DNA of 7,228 bases, taken from contig DNGE01000168.1 of assembly GCA_003486705.1 (NCBI GenBank), forward strand, positions 1-7,228, in the 5' to 3' direction. The translations under genes and the position numbers were made by a program. Below, piece by piece: positions 1 to 5,551 of this stretch. The DNA comes from Bacillota bacterium. Its GTDB lineage: Bacteria; Bacillota_I; Bacilli_A; MOL361; Turicibacteraceae. Under the pieces are notes generated by a model. The model saw nothing but the letters and a program-made list of their open reading frames with translations. It was not told the DNA's origin and did no database searches. Each line of letters begins with the position of its first letter. Within the stretch, counting starts at the first letter, position 1.

Positions 1-275
1 TTGATGATTCAAAACGTGTTTGTTATGTTCAGGGAACTGAATTACAATTAACGAATAATGAATATATGTTAATTTCATATTTTGTTAAAAATAAAAACAT
101 TTCATTTACACGTGAAAACTTAATTCAAAACATTTGGGGTTACGACTATGTGGGTGAATCGCGAATGGTTGATGACTTAGTTAAACGTCTGCGTAAAAAA
201 TTAAAAAATGAAAATGCAGAGGCTGAAATTACAACTGTTTGGGGTTATGGATATCGCATGGATGACGTGATGTAA
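1..275 (+). CDS. OmpR-family response regulator, C-terminal part (partial)
   Basis: Only the 3' end of the gene is present. The frame is already open at position 3 and runs into the ATG at 66, so that internal ATG is not the real start. The visible protein of about 90 residues is the winged-helix DNA-binding domain of the OmpR/PhoB family. It shows the LxLTxxEYxLI core of the first strand/helix region, the LIQNIWGYDY segment, the recognition-helix region RMVDDLVKRLRKKL, and the terminal wing ending in TTVWGYGYRMDD. The receiver domain with the phospho-aspartate lies upstream of the window. The stop is 22 bases before a histidine kinase gene, with no promoter or terminator between, so the two form a two-component operon. 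Target genes cannot be told from this fragment. Confidence 0.93.
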   Translation, partial: DDSKRVCYVQGTELQLTNNEYMLISYFVKNKNISFTRENLIQNIWGYDYVGESRMVDDLVKRLRKKLKNENAEAEITTVWGYGYRMDDVM

Positions 276-297
276 GTCTTAGTCATAGGAGTTTAAT

Positions 298-1653
298 ATG
301 AAACTTGAGCGAAAGTTATTAACGAGTTATTTATTTGTTATTTTAATTGCTATTATGACGTCGTTTACGTTGTTTACTGTTTCCTCGAATCAATATTTAA
401 CGTATCGAATCGTTGAAGATATGCAAAAAGAACTTCAAATTATTACAATCGATTTACAAACGAAAGACTATTCTAAATGGTCGGTAGGCAGTCAAATACA
501 AAATCAACTCATGCGCTTAGTTAAATCAAATTTAGTTATTGTTGAACATAATAAGGTGGATAATACTAAGTCTGTTATTTGTGACAATGTGACGATTGAA
601 GAAATGTTACAAGCGGATGACTTTGATATAAAACAGTTAGAAAAAAAATATATCATGGTTAATGGATCAGTTGATAAAGGGCTAAATCATTACGATATTA
701 TTTTGTTAAGTGAAAAAGGAATGATTAACTCATTAAATCGCATTAACTTAAGTATCTTGTTTATTACTTCGCTTGTGAGTATGTTAATTGCCTCATTCTT
801 TGGAATTTATGTGCAAAATAATATCTCAAGTCCAATTCATGAACTTAAAAATAAAGTTAGTGATTTTAAAGGTAATTTAATTGCACCCAAACGGACGATT
901 TTTACAAACGATGAAATTCAAGAACTCGATGAAGGTATTGTTGAAATGGCAGAAAGTATCGTCAATAATGACCGAAAACGCAAGGCTTTCTTTGAAAATA
1001 CCTCGCATGAATTAAAGACGCCGTTAATGAACATTCGTGGTTATTCTGAAGGATTAAAAGATGGGATCTTCACGATTGATGAAGCGAGCGAAATTATTTC
1101 CAAGGAAAGTGAAACACTGCAAAAGATGGTCGAAGCTATTTTATATTTATCTAAACTAGAAGATGCGACGCAAAGTAGTTTTGAATTTGAACGCATTGAT
1201 TTAAATGAATTTTTAAACGGTTTTTATCATAAAATGTCAACGATTGTGGCTGAGCGAGACCTGCGTTTTATTTTAGATTTAGATTTTACGGTATTAGTTG
1301 AAATTGATGAAGAAAAGATGATTCGAGCGTTATCAAATATTATTACGAACGCATCAAGGTATGCTAAAAGTGAAATTGTGATTGAAACACGTATTCAAGA
1401 AAATGCTGTTGATATTATGATTTCAAATGATGGGCCGCAAATTGCAACTAAGGATTTCCCTCATATATTTGAGCGTTTTTATAAAGGGAATCAAGGGCAA
1501 TCAGGTCTTGGATTATCGATTGTTAAATCGATTATTATGGCACATCAAGGTAGTGTAGAAGCAAAAAATGTGGAATCAGGCGTGAGTATGAATATTCGAT
1601 TACCGTATGTTGAGAACTTACCAAAATCGAAATCAATGATTAAAAAAGTATAA
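298..1653 (+). CDS. Membrane sensor histidine kinase (HAMP-HisKA-HATPase), partner of the upstream regulator
   Basis: This is a 451-residue kinase of EnvZ/PhoR/VanS-like architecture. A membrane helix lies at about residues 8-30 and an extracytoplasmic sensor region of about 115 residues follows. A second helix lies at about 151-172, and a HAMP linker begins near Pro179. The HisKA dimerisation helix carries SHELKTP with phospho-acceptor His237. The ATP-binding domain has the N box around Asn351 (NIITNA), the G1 box Asp378-Gly379 (SNDGP), the F box near 391-395 (IFERFY), and the G2 box 403-407 (GLGLS). All catalytic motifs look intact. The start is supported by AGGAG a few bases upstream (about 287-291). 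It should phosphorylate the regulator encoded just upstream. The sensor region has no motif I recognise, so the signal is unknown. A strong terminator follows the stop. Confidence 0.95.
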   Translation: MKLERKLLTSYLFVILIAIMTSFTLFTVSSNQYLTYRIVEDMQKELQIITIDLQTKDYSKWSVGSQIQNQLMRLVKSNLVIVEHNKVDNTKSVICDNVTIEEMLQADDFDIKQLEKKYIMVNGSVDKGLNHYDIILLSEKGMINSLNRINLSILFITSLVSMLIASFFGIYVQNNISSPIHELKNKVSDFKGNLIAPKRTIFTNDEIQELDEGIVEMAESIVNNDRKRKAFFENTSHELKTPLMNIRGYSEGLKDGIFTIDEASEIISKESETLQKMVEAILYLSKLEDATQSSFEFERIDLNEFLNGFYHKMSTIVAERDLRFILDLDFTVLVEIDEEKMIRALSNIITNASRYAKSEIVIETRIQENAVDIMISNDGPQIATKDFPHIFERFYKGNQGQSGLGLSIVKSIIMAHQGSVEAKNVESGVSMNIRLPYVENLPKSKSMIKKV

Positions 1654-1657
1654 GAAG

Positions 1658-1680
1658 TGAGGCTTAGGCCTCATTTTTTT
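1658..1680 (+). terminator. Intrinsic terminator of the two-component operon
   Basis: A TGAGGC / GCCTCA stem (1658-1663 with 1668-1673) with a TTAG loop is followed directly by seven T residues. It starts four bases after the kinase stop codon and ends the regulator-kinase transcript. Confidence 0.9.
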
Positions 1681-1837
1681 ATGATTTATTTCAATTGTTT
1701 GCAACAATGATTTTTAAGATTGATTTCAGTATGCTGCTAGATGTCTGATTGTGAGTAGAAAAAGAAGTAAAATGAAAGATGTTCTCTAAAATTTTACAAT
1801 AAAAGCGGTTTTTTATGAAAAGTATATGTGACTTTCA

Positions 1838-1866
1838 TTGAGGGAATGATGAATTTAAGATACAAT
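1838..1866 (+). promoter_or_regulatory. Sigma-A-like promoter of purB
   Basis: A -35 box TTGAGG (1838-1843) and a -10 box TACAAT (1861-1866) are separated by exactly 17 bases. Transcription would start near 1873, giving a leader of under 30 bases before the purB start, too short for a riboswitch. I see no guanine-riboswitch core upstream. Confidence 0.75.
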
Positions 1867-1899
1867 AAAATGGTAGGTTATTAAGGAAGGGTGAACGAC

Positions 1900-3195
1900 A
1901 TGATCGAACGTTATTCTCGTCCGCAGATGAGAGCTATTTGGACTGAACAAAACAAATTTGATGCATGGCTTAAAGTTGAAATCTTTGCTTGTGAAGCATG
2001 GGCTCACTTAGGTCATATCCCGATGGAAGATGTTGAAAAGTTATGGAAGAACGCTTCATTTGACATCGATCGTATTTTAGAAATCGAAGCAGAAACTCGT
2101 CACGATGTTGTTGCTTTTACACGTGCGGTAAGTGAAACATGTGGAGAAGAACGTAAATGGGTTCATTACGGATTAACATCAACGGATGTTGTTGATACGG
2201 CTTATGGATACTTATTAAAGCAAGCAAATGATATTTTACGTGAAGATATCCAAAAGTTTATTGATGTGTTAGCTGCAAAAGCAAAAGAGCATAAACACAC
2301 GGTACAAATGGGACGCACGCACGGTGTGCATGCTGAAATCACTACGTTTGGTTTAAAACTTGCGTTATGGTATGAAGAAATGAAACGCCAGCAAGCGCGC
2401 TTTGAAGAAGCAGCTCGCGCAGTTGAGTGCGGTAAGATTTCTGGAGCGGTTGGAACACACGCGAACATTCCATTCTTCGTGCAAGATTACACGTGCGAAA
2501 AATTAGGAATTGATTCTGCTAAGATTTCAACGCAAACCCTGCAACGTGACCGTCACGCGGCTTACATGTCAGCGATCGCTTTAGTGGCGTCTTCTATTGA
2601 GAAAATGGCGGTTGAAATTCGCCATTTACAACGTACTGAAGTTCGCGAAGCGGAAGAGTTCTTCCGTAAAGGACAAAAAGGTTCATCAGCGATGCCTCAC
2701 AAACGTAATCCAATCGGTTCTGAGAACATGGCTGGATGTGCGCGTGTTATTCGTGGATATATGATGACTGCATTTGAAAATGTACCACTTTGGCATGAAC
2801 GTGATATTTCACATTCATCTGCTGAGCGTATTATTTTACCGGATGCAACGATGTTACTTGATTACATGTTAGGACGTTTCTCAAACATTGTTGAGAACTT
2901 AACGGTATATGAAGAAAATATGATGGAAAACATCAATAAAACACAAGGTGTTATTTTCTCTCAACGTGTGATGTTAAAATTAATTGAAAAAGGATATGCT
3001 CGTGAAACAGCATATGATATTGTTCAACCGAAAGCGATGTTTGCTTGGGAAAATAAAACATCATTCCGTGCTTTAATTGAAAATGACGAAACGTTAAAAG
3101 AAGTGTTAAGCGCTGAAGATATTGAAGATGCATTTGATCATACGTATCATTTAAAAGCGGTTGATGGTATTTTTGAACGTTTAGGATTAGAATAA
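1900..3195 (+). CDS. purB: Adenylosuccinate lyase
   Basis: PurB catalyses two fumarate-releasing steps: SAICAR to AICAR in de novo purine synthesis, and adenylosuccinate to AMP. It acts as a cytosolic homotetramer of the fumarase/aspartase superfamily. I choose the ATG at 1900 (431 residues) over an in-frame GTG at 1891. The N-terminus MIERYSRPQM then matches the family, the length equals what I recall for the Bacillus enzyme, and the purine-rich AAGGAAGGGTGA just upstream sits at a normal spacing. With this numbering the active-site histidines are His68 (TRHDVVAF), His89 (HYGLTSTD) and His141 (GRTHGVHAE). The superfamily signature SSAMPHKRNP spans 262-271, with the catalytic serine at 262. 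The protein looks complete and ends in FERLGLE. It has its own promoter and terminator, so it appears monocistronic rather than part of a large pur operon. I saw no PurR operator or purine riboswitch before it. Confidence 0.98.
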   Translation: MIERYSRPQMRAIWTEQNKFDAWLKVEIFACEAWAHLGHIPMEDVEKLWKNASFDIDRILEIEAETRHDVVAFTRAVSETCGEERKWVHYGLTSTDVVDTAYGYLLKQANDILREDIQKFIDVLAAKAKEHKHTVQMGRTHGVHAEITTFGLKLALWYEEMKRQQARFEEAARAVECGKISGAVGTHANIPFFVQDYTCEKLGIDSAKISTQTLQRDRHAAYMSAIALVASSIEKMAVEIRHLQRTEVREAEEFFRKGQKGSSAMPHKRNPIGSENMAGCARVIRGYMMTAFENVPLWHERDISHSSAERIILPDATMLLDYMLGRFSNIVENLTVYEENMMENINKTQGVIFSQRVMLKLIEKGYARETAYDIVQPKAMFAWENKTSFRALIENDETLKEVLSAEDIEDAFDHTYHLKAVDGIFERLGLE

Positions 3196-3213
3196 TTTAT
3201 TTTTAAAGAATGA

Positions 3214-3235
3214 AATTAACTTATACAAGTTAGTT
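3214..3235 (+). other. Inverted repeat between purB and its terminator
   Basis: AATTAACTT (3214-3222) pairs with AAGTTAGTT (3227-3235) over nine positions with one T-G wobble and an ATAC loop. It has no T-run of its own and lies just before the purB terminator. It may protect the mRNA 3' end, or be part of a double-hairpin terminator. Confidence 0.5.
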
Positions 3236-3237
3236 AT

Positions 3238-3272
3238 AAAGTGTCTCGGGGCCATACGAGACACTTTTTTTT
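3238..3272 (+). terminator. Intrinsic terminator of purB
   Basis: GTGTCTCG (3241-3248) pairs perfectly with CGAGACAC (3257-3264) around an eight-base loop. The stem extends by A-T pairs into a run of eight T residues (3265-3272). It lies about 45 bases after the purB stop. Confidence 0.95.
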
Positions 3273-3663
3273 GTTTTCGATATGAGCTGGGGTTTGTAGC
3301 GTTAGGAAAGGTTTTGCCTTAGGGGCGACAAATAAATTGCTCGCTAAATATTATGTTCAATATTGTGTACAAATTCGGAACATTACTTTATGAATTTTAT
3401 AGCTTAATAGATATTATTTTGATAACTTATCTTGGAGTATATTTTGTTCTCAATAAAATAGATATAGGGTGTTGTCTATTAATACAGGGAATAGTTAAAT
3501 ACAAAAAATGAAACAAAATTCACTTTAATTTTAATTGGTGATATGTTGTATTTATGTTTATCGTTTATTTTGGATGTATCATTTGAAAAGCATGTATGAA
3601 TTCCTTAATGTTGACAAAAGTTCTGATGGAGTGGCTGTGCTTGAATATTCTATTTTGCTTTAG
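3273..3663. other. AT-rich intergenic gap, no supported gene
   Basis: I find no convincing protein gene on either strand in these 390 bases. The longest open stretch I noticed on the + strand is 3538-3663 (41 codons from a GTG, or 29 from the ATG at 3571), but it has no ribosome binding site. A minus-strand open stretch over about 3480-3600 also lacks a start and runs into stops. Short AT-rich inverted repeats occur (for example two AATATT copies near 3350, and AAATTC/GAATTT near 3361-3398), none followed by a T-run. A consensus TTGACA at 3611-3616 has no -10 box at the right spacing. This could be decayed sequence. Confidence 0.5.
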
Positions 3664-3666
3664 GTA

Positions 3667-3675
3667 TGTTATACT
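3667..3675 (+). promoter_or_regulatory. Extended -10 promoter of the yvbH-like gene
   Basis: TGTTATACT is an extended -10 element: TGn at 3667-3669 followed by TATACT at 3670-3675. The -35 region around 3647-3653 is poor, which is usual for extended -10 promoters. The start would be near 3682, leaving a leader of about 20 bases that includes the AAGGAGG ribosome binding site at 3689-3695. Confidence 0.6.
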
Positions 3676-3703
3676 AATACTAAATATGAAGGAGGAATGA
3701 AAG

Positions 3704-4318
3704 ATGTTAAAAAAATTAGCTTCGGATGCATTAGGGTTAAGTGATATTGGAACGATTGTGACGCCGGATAAATATAATATGGTCGATGCGGATGACTATA
3801 TTATGCATGAAGATGGTGAGAAGATTTTCTTTTTAATTAAGTCTAGAACGGATGAGTATTGTTTTACGAATTTGGCGTTTATTCATGTGGATGGGACATC
3901 GGCTGTGAGTAAAAAGCGTACGGTGAAGCGATATGAGTATTATAAGCATGCGGTGTCGAATGTTTTGATTGAGACGGCGGGAACGATTGATTTAGATTGT
4001 GAGTTGAAGTTTACGTTGGGGGATGTGGCTTATTCAATTGATGTGAATAAGAATCAAATTGAGGGATTAAAAGATATTTATAAGTCATTAATTAAAATTG
4101 GCCAAATCAATGAGGAGAATCATCACTTATTACAAAAGTCTGAAAAGTCGTTAGAACTTGCTGTTTCGGCATGTGGTTCGATGCGTCATGAACAAGCAGA
4201 TGTTGCTCAAGTTTTTGCTCAAATTAATGAATATTCATTTAATTGGATGGAGCAAAGTAAAAAAGCGTATGCGAAAAAGGATTTTTCAGATGTGTTTAAG
4301 AATTATATGAGTAAATAA
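3704..4318 (+). CDS. yvbH: YvbH-like bacterial PH-domain protein
   Basis: This 204-residue soluble protein has no signal peptide and no membrane helix. It closely resembles Bacillus YvbH as I remember it. The N-terminus KKLASDALGLSDIGTIV, the segment VDADDYIMHEDGEKIFFLIK, and the stretch DEYCFTNLAFIHVDG followed by SKKRTVKRYEYY are all characteristic. Residues of about 1-120 would form the bacterial pleckstrin-homology-like domain. Residues of about 135-200 match the alpha-helical YvbH extension, with a conserved-looking FNWMEQSKKAYAKKDFSDVFKNY end. The biochemical role of the family is not established to my knowledge. The start is fixed by AAGGAGG eight bases upstream. The first 120 codons favour G-ending codons (ttg, gtg, aag, acg) more than the last part and the neighbouring genes do. 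It is a single-gene unit with its own promoter, and a consensus-like promoter begins right after its stop. Confidence 0.9.
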   Translation: MLKKLASDALGLSDIGTIVTPDKYNMVDADDYIMHEDGEKIFFLIKSRTDEYCFTNLAFIHVDGTSAVSKKRTVKRYEYYKHAVSNVLIETAGTIDLDCELKFTLGDVAYSIDVNKNQIEGLKDIYKSLIKIGQINEENHHLLQKSEKSLELAVSACGSMRHEQADVAQVFAQINEYSFNWMEQSKKAYAKKDFSDVFKNYMSK

Positions 4319-4324
4319 GAAGTA

Positions 4325-4353
4325 TTGACTTCTAGGGTTTATCTTGATACAAT
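4325..4353 (+). promoter_or_regulatory. Near-consensus sigma-A promoter just downstream of the yvbH stop
   Basis: TTGACT (4325-4330) and TACAAT (4348-4353) are separated by exactly 17 bases. Each box differs from consensus at one position, which makes this the best promoter in the window. Transcription would begin at about 4360. No protein gene follows for over 1 kb, and a strong terminator ends at 4428, so the expected product is a short RNA. The -35 box lies inside a six-pair inverted repeat, AGAAGT (4318-4323) with ACTTCT (4328-4333). Confidence 0.75.
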
Positions 4354-4359
4354 AAGTCA

Positions 4360-4430
4360 TGAGATCAGTAAGCCTTCGCGTGAAGGCTGCAAAAAAGATA
4401 CATCGCTTAGGTGATGTATCTTTTTTTTGT
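4360..4430 (+). ncRNA. Candidate small RNA of about 70 nt (two hairpins, self-terminated)
   Basis: The predicted start near 4360 and the terminator end near 4428 define a compact transcript. It would hold a first hairpin, AGCCTTC (4371-4377) with GAAGGCT (4382-4388), and then a terminator hairpin. A single-stranded GC plus A6 linker separates them. There is no ribosome binding site or open frame of note inside. The arrangement of a strong promoter, one stem and a terminator is typical of small regulatory RNAs. It could instead be a terminator region of yvbH with a chance promoter, or an attenuator controlling read-through into the RNA region downstream. I do not recognise the family. Confidence 0.5.
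4391..4428 (+). terminator. Strong intrinsic terminator after yvbH / candidate small RNA
   Basis: GATACATCGC (4397-4406) pairs with GTGATGTATC (4411-4420) over ten positions including one G-T wobble, with a TTAG loop. A6 lies before it and T8 after it, so the stem can extend to 16 pairs and might also work in the opposite direction. Confidence 0.93.
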
Positions 4431-4458
4431 TTAAAAATATGTTTAAAATTTTGAAATA

Positions 4459-4506
4459 TGGGTAATCTATAAATGGGAGTTACGAGGTGAAGAACCATAA
4501 CTTCAC
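4459..4506 (+). repeat. Shared RNA 5' module, copy 1
   Basis: The module runs from TGGG (4459-4462) through ATGGGA (4473-4478) and TACGA (4481-4485). It then forms a perfect hairpin, GTGAAG (4487-4492) with CTTCAC (4501-4506), around the loop AACCATAA. About three quarters of the positions match copy 2 at 4832-4880, which forms the same hairpin with changed bases. The AT-rich block before ATGGGA contains TATAAA (4468-4473), a possible -10 box, but no -35 box lies at normal spacing. Confidence 0.65.
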
Positions 4507-4771
4507 TTAAAAATTTCAATGTGGATAGTGGCGGAACCGAAACCCCACTTTAAAAACAAAAACAGGGAAGTAGTGAAACCTAATACACTATATAAAAAAA
4601 GATTAGGATGTGGCATCAACCGATTGACCCACTTTAAAAAATAAAAAAGTCGGAACGGTGGGAATCCCTAACAGCCCACATTAAAATAATTTTGTTGGAC
4701 CATAATTAAAATAACTCCTAAAAGAGATTGCATTATTGTAGAAGAGTCTATTATAATTGCAATCTCTTTTT
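4474..4771 (+). ncRNA. Candidate structured RNA A, about 300 nt
   Basis: No reading frame of note is present and the sequence is rich in compatible pairings. After the shared 5' hairpin, AATGTGG (4518-4524) pairs with CCACATT (4676-4682) and closes a multi-branched domain. Inside it, AGTGG (4527-4531) pairs with CCACT (4545-4549) and AGGGA (4564-4568) with TCCCT (4665-4669). An H-type pseudoknot lies at 4571-4607, and GTGG..TCA (4610-4618) pairs with TGA..CCAC (4625-4632). A-rich single-stranded linkers join the stems. The element ends in a near-perfect hairpin terminator at 4720-4771. The mix of GC-bearing stems and A-rich joiners resembles a folded noncoding RNA rather than decayed coding sequence. 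The start near 4474 is a guess. I do not recognise the class; it is not tmRNA, RNase P RNA, 6S RNA or a T-box by the motifs I can check. Confidence 0.55.
4720..4771 (+). terminator. Long-stem terminator of candidate RNA A
   Basis: AAAGAGATTGCA (4721-4732) pairs perfectly with TGCAATCTCTTT (4758-4769). The stem continues inward with one bulge and one mismatch to TAGA/TCTA around an AGAG loop, about 21 pairs in all. Five T residues (4767-4771) end it, followed by an AT-rich stretch. It could also be read as a palindromic element, but its position after RNA A suits a terminator. Confidence 0.75.
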
Positions 4772-4831
4772 ATATTTTCTTGTCAAAAAAATAATAAAAA
4801 TATCGGAACATAAGAGTAAAAATAAATTTTG

Positions 4832-4880
4832 TGGGCATTATATTAATGGGAACTACGAAGTAGAGCAACCGATGCTTCAC
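4832..4880 (+). repeat. Shared RNA 5' module, copy 2
   Basis: This has the same order as copy 1: TGGG (4832-4835), an AT-rich block, ATGGGA (4846-4851), TACGA (4854-4858), then a hairpin. GTAGAGC (4860-4866) pairs with GCTTCAC (4874-4880) around the loop AACCGAT, with one A-C mismatch and one G-T wobble. The loop begins AACC in both copies. Structure is kept while stem bases differ, which points to an RNA function. Confidence 0.65.
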
Positions 4881-5466
4881 ATGACGTTGCGCTGACTAGA
4901 TTTTAAATCGATTATATTTGAAATCTACCAGTTCTTTTGAATCCGACGAATGACTATAAAAATTAGCTTTGTTACGTATTAATGGTTTAAAATTATTGAT
5001 TTAAAATAGCTATACGCTATAGTTAGGAATATATCTTAATTCAAAATCATTGTTTTATCATAAATACACAAAATAACAAATGTTAAAAGTTATAGGAAAA
5101 AGTGAAGGAATTTATGTAAATAGTTCTTTGGTACTGACTAATATCAGATAAACTTATTATCTATTTACCGCTGATTGATTTAGTAAGTAGATCAATGTGA
5201 ACCACAATCAATTATTAATATAATTAATGTTTGATATACGTCTAGTATAACTCACTTGAATAACCTACTTATGAAAACTGCCGATAGTTGCGGCGTTGAC
5301 TATCTATTAAATCTTATAGTTTGCTAACAGTATAGACTATAAGTCGTCGGATATTATCTTATTTAGTATCACAGTAAATAATTTGCGATGTTAAATAAAT
5401 CAGTAGTAGTATTCCTTAGGGGTGCTTAATAGTAAAATCGTTTACTATTAGGCACTCTTTTTTTTT
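4847..5466 (+). ncRNA. Candidate large structured RNA B, about 620 nt
   Basis: This stretch has no open frame of note but many clean stems. They are the shared 5' hairpin (4860-4880), CTG..TAGATTT (4892-4903) with AAATCTA..CAG (4921-4931), and AATGGTTT..AATT (4981-4994) with AATT..AAATCATT (5038-5051). The last of these encloses TAGCTATA (5007-5014) with TATAGTTA (5018-5025). Further stems are ATCTATTTAC (5159-5168) with GTAAGTAGAT (5183-5192), TATAC/GTATA near 5235-5249, GATAGT (5283-5288) with ACTATC (5299-5304), and CTTATAGT (5313-5320) with ACTATAAG (5336-5343). It ends in a 15-bp terminator. Size, lack of coding and stem density recall the large ornate bacterial RNA classes such as ROOL or GOLLD, but I cannot confirm membership from memory. 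The 5' end is inferred from the shared module. A long glyA leader is an alternative reading. Confidence 0.55.
5420..5466 (+). terminator. Strong intrinsic terminator between RNA B and glyA
   Basis: GTGCTTAATAGTAAA (5422-5436) pairs with TTTACTATTAGGCAC (5441-5455) over 15 positions with one T-G wobble around an ATCG loop. Two further outer pairs are possible. Nine T residues (5458-5466) follow. It ends any transcript from the RNA region before glyA, or could act as an attenuator of glyA. Confidence 0.93.
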
Positions 5467-5515
5467 GTGAGCAATTTTAATGAGTTATGTTAATATACTA
5501 TGTTATAGTGAAGCA

Positions 5516-5521
5516 TATAAT
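5516..5521 (+). promoter_or_regulatory. Possible -10 box of the glyA promoter
   Basis: This is a perfect TATAAT lying 31 bases before the glyA start and after the upstream terminator. No good -35 box sits 16-18 bases upstream. Other -10-like elements nearby are TGTTATAGT (5501-5509, extended -10) and TATACT (5494-5499). A promoter within 5470-5525 is needed because the preceding terminator is strong; which of these boxes is used is unclear. Confidence 0.4.
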
Positions 5522-5551
5522 GCTATAAAGGGGAAACCTGTAGGAGGGATT

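Noticed and set aside
1891..1899. GTG start for purB at 1891
   Set aside because: The GTG overlaps the ribosome binding site region, and the extra residues are not conserved. The ATG at 1900 restores the family N-terminus and the Bacillus active-site numbering.
1897..1910. PurBox-like ATCGAACGTTA at the purB start
   Set aside because: It resembles one half of a PurR box, but it lies in the coding region, encodes conserved residues, and has no partner half-site at the right spacing.
2202..2468. Minus-strand open frame of 88 codons within purB
   Set aside because: It lies wholly inside a well-conserved gene on the other strand, has no family resemblance, and its composition mirrors the purB codons.
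4463..4480. Resemblance of the segment before RNA A to a T7-type phage promoter
   Set aside because: Only TAAT, CTATA and GGGAG are shared and the spacing differs. No phage polymerase gene is in the window, so chance is more likely.
4286..4519. Minus-strand open frame of 77 codons across the yvbH 3' end and terminator
   Set aside because: It runs through a terminator stem and the structured RNA region, has no ribosome binding site, and its protein is not family-like.
4459..4880. CRISPR array
   Set aside because: Only two diverged copies of the module exist, about 370 bases apart, and there are no regular spacers.
4431..5479. Group II intron, T-box leader, tmRNA, RNase P RNA or glycine riboswitch
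   Set aside because: I looked for the T-box AGGGTGGNACCGCG, intron domain 5, the tmRNA ends, the class B RNase P core and the glycine riboswitch core, and saw none.
5480..5551. Longer glyA start at 5480
   Set aside because: It has no ribosome binding site, sits 14 bases after a terminator, overlaps the likely promoter, and adds residues unlike the family. AGGAGGG precedes the ATG at 5552.
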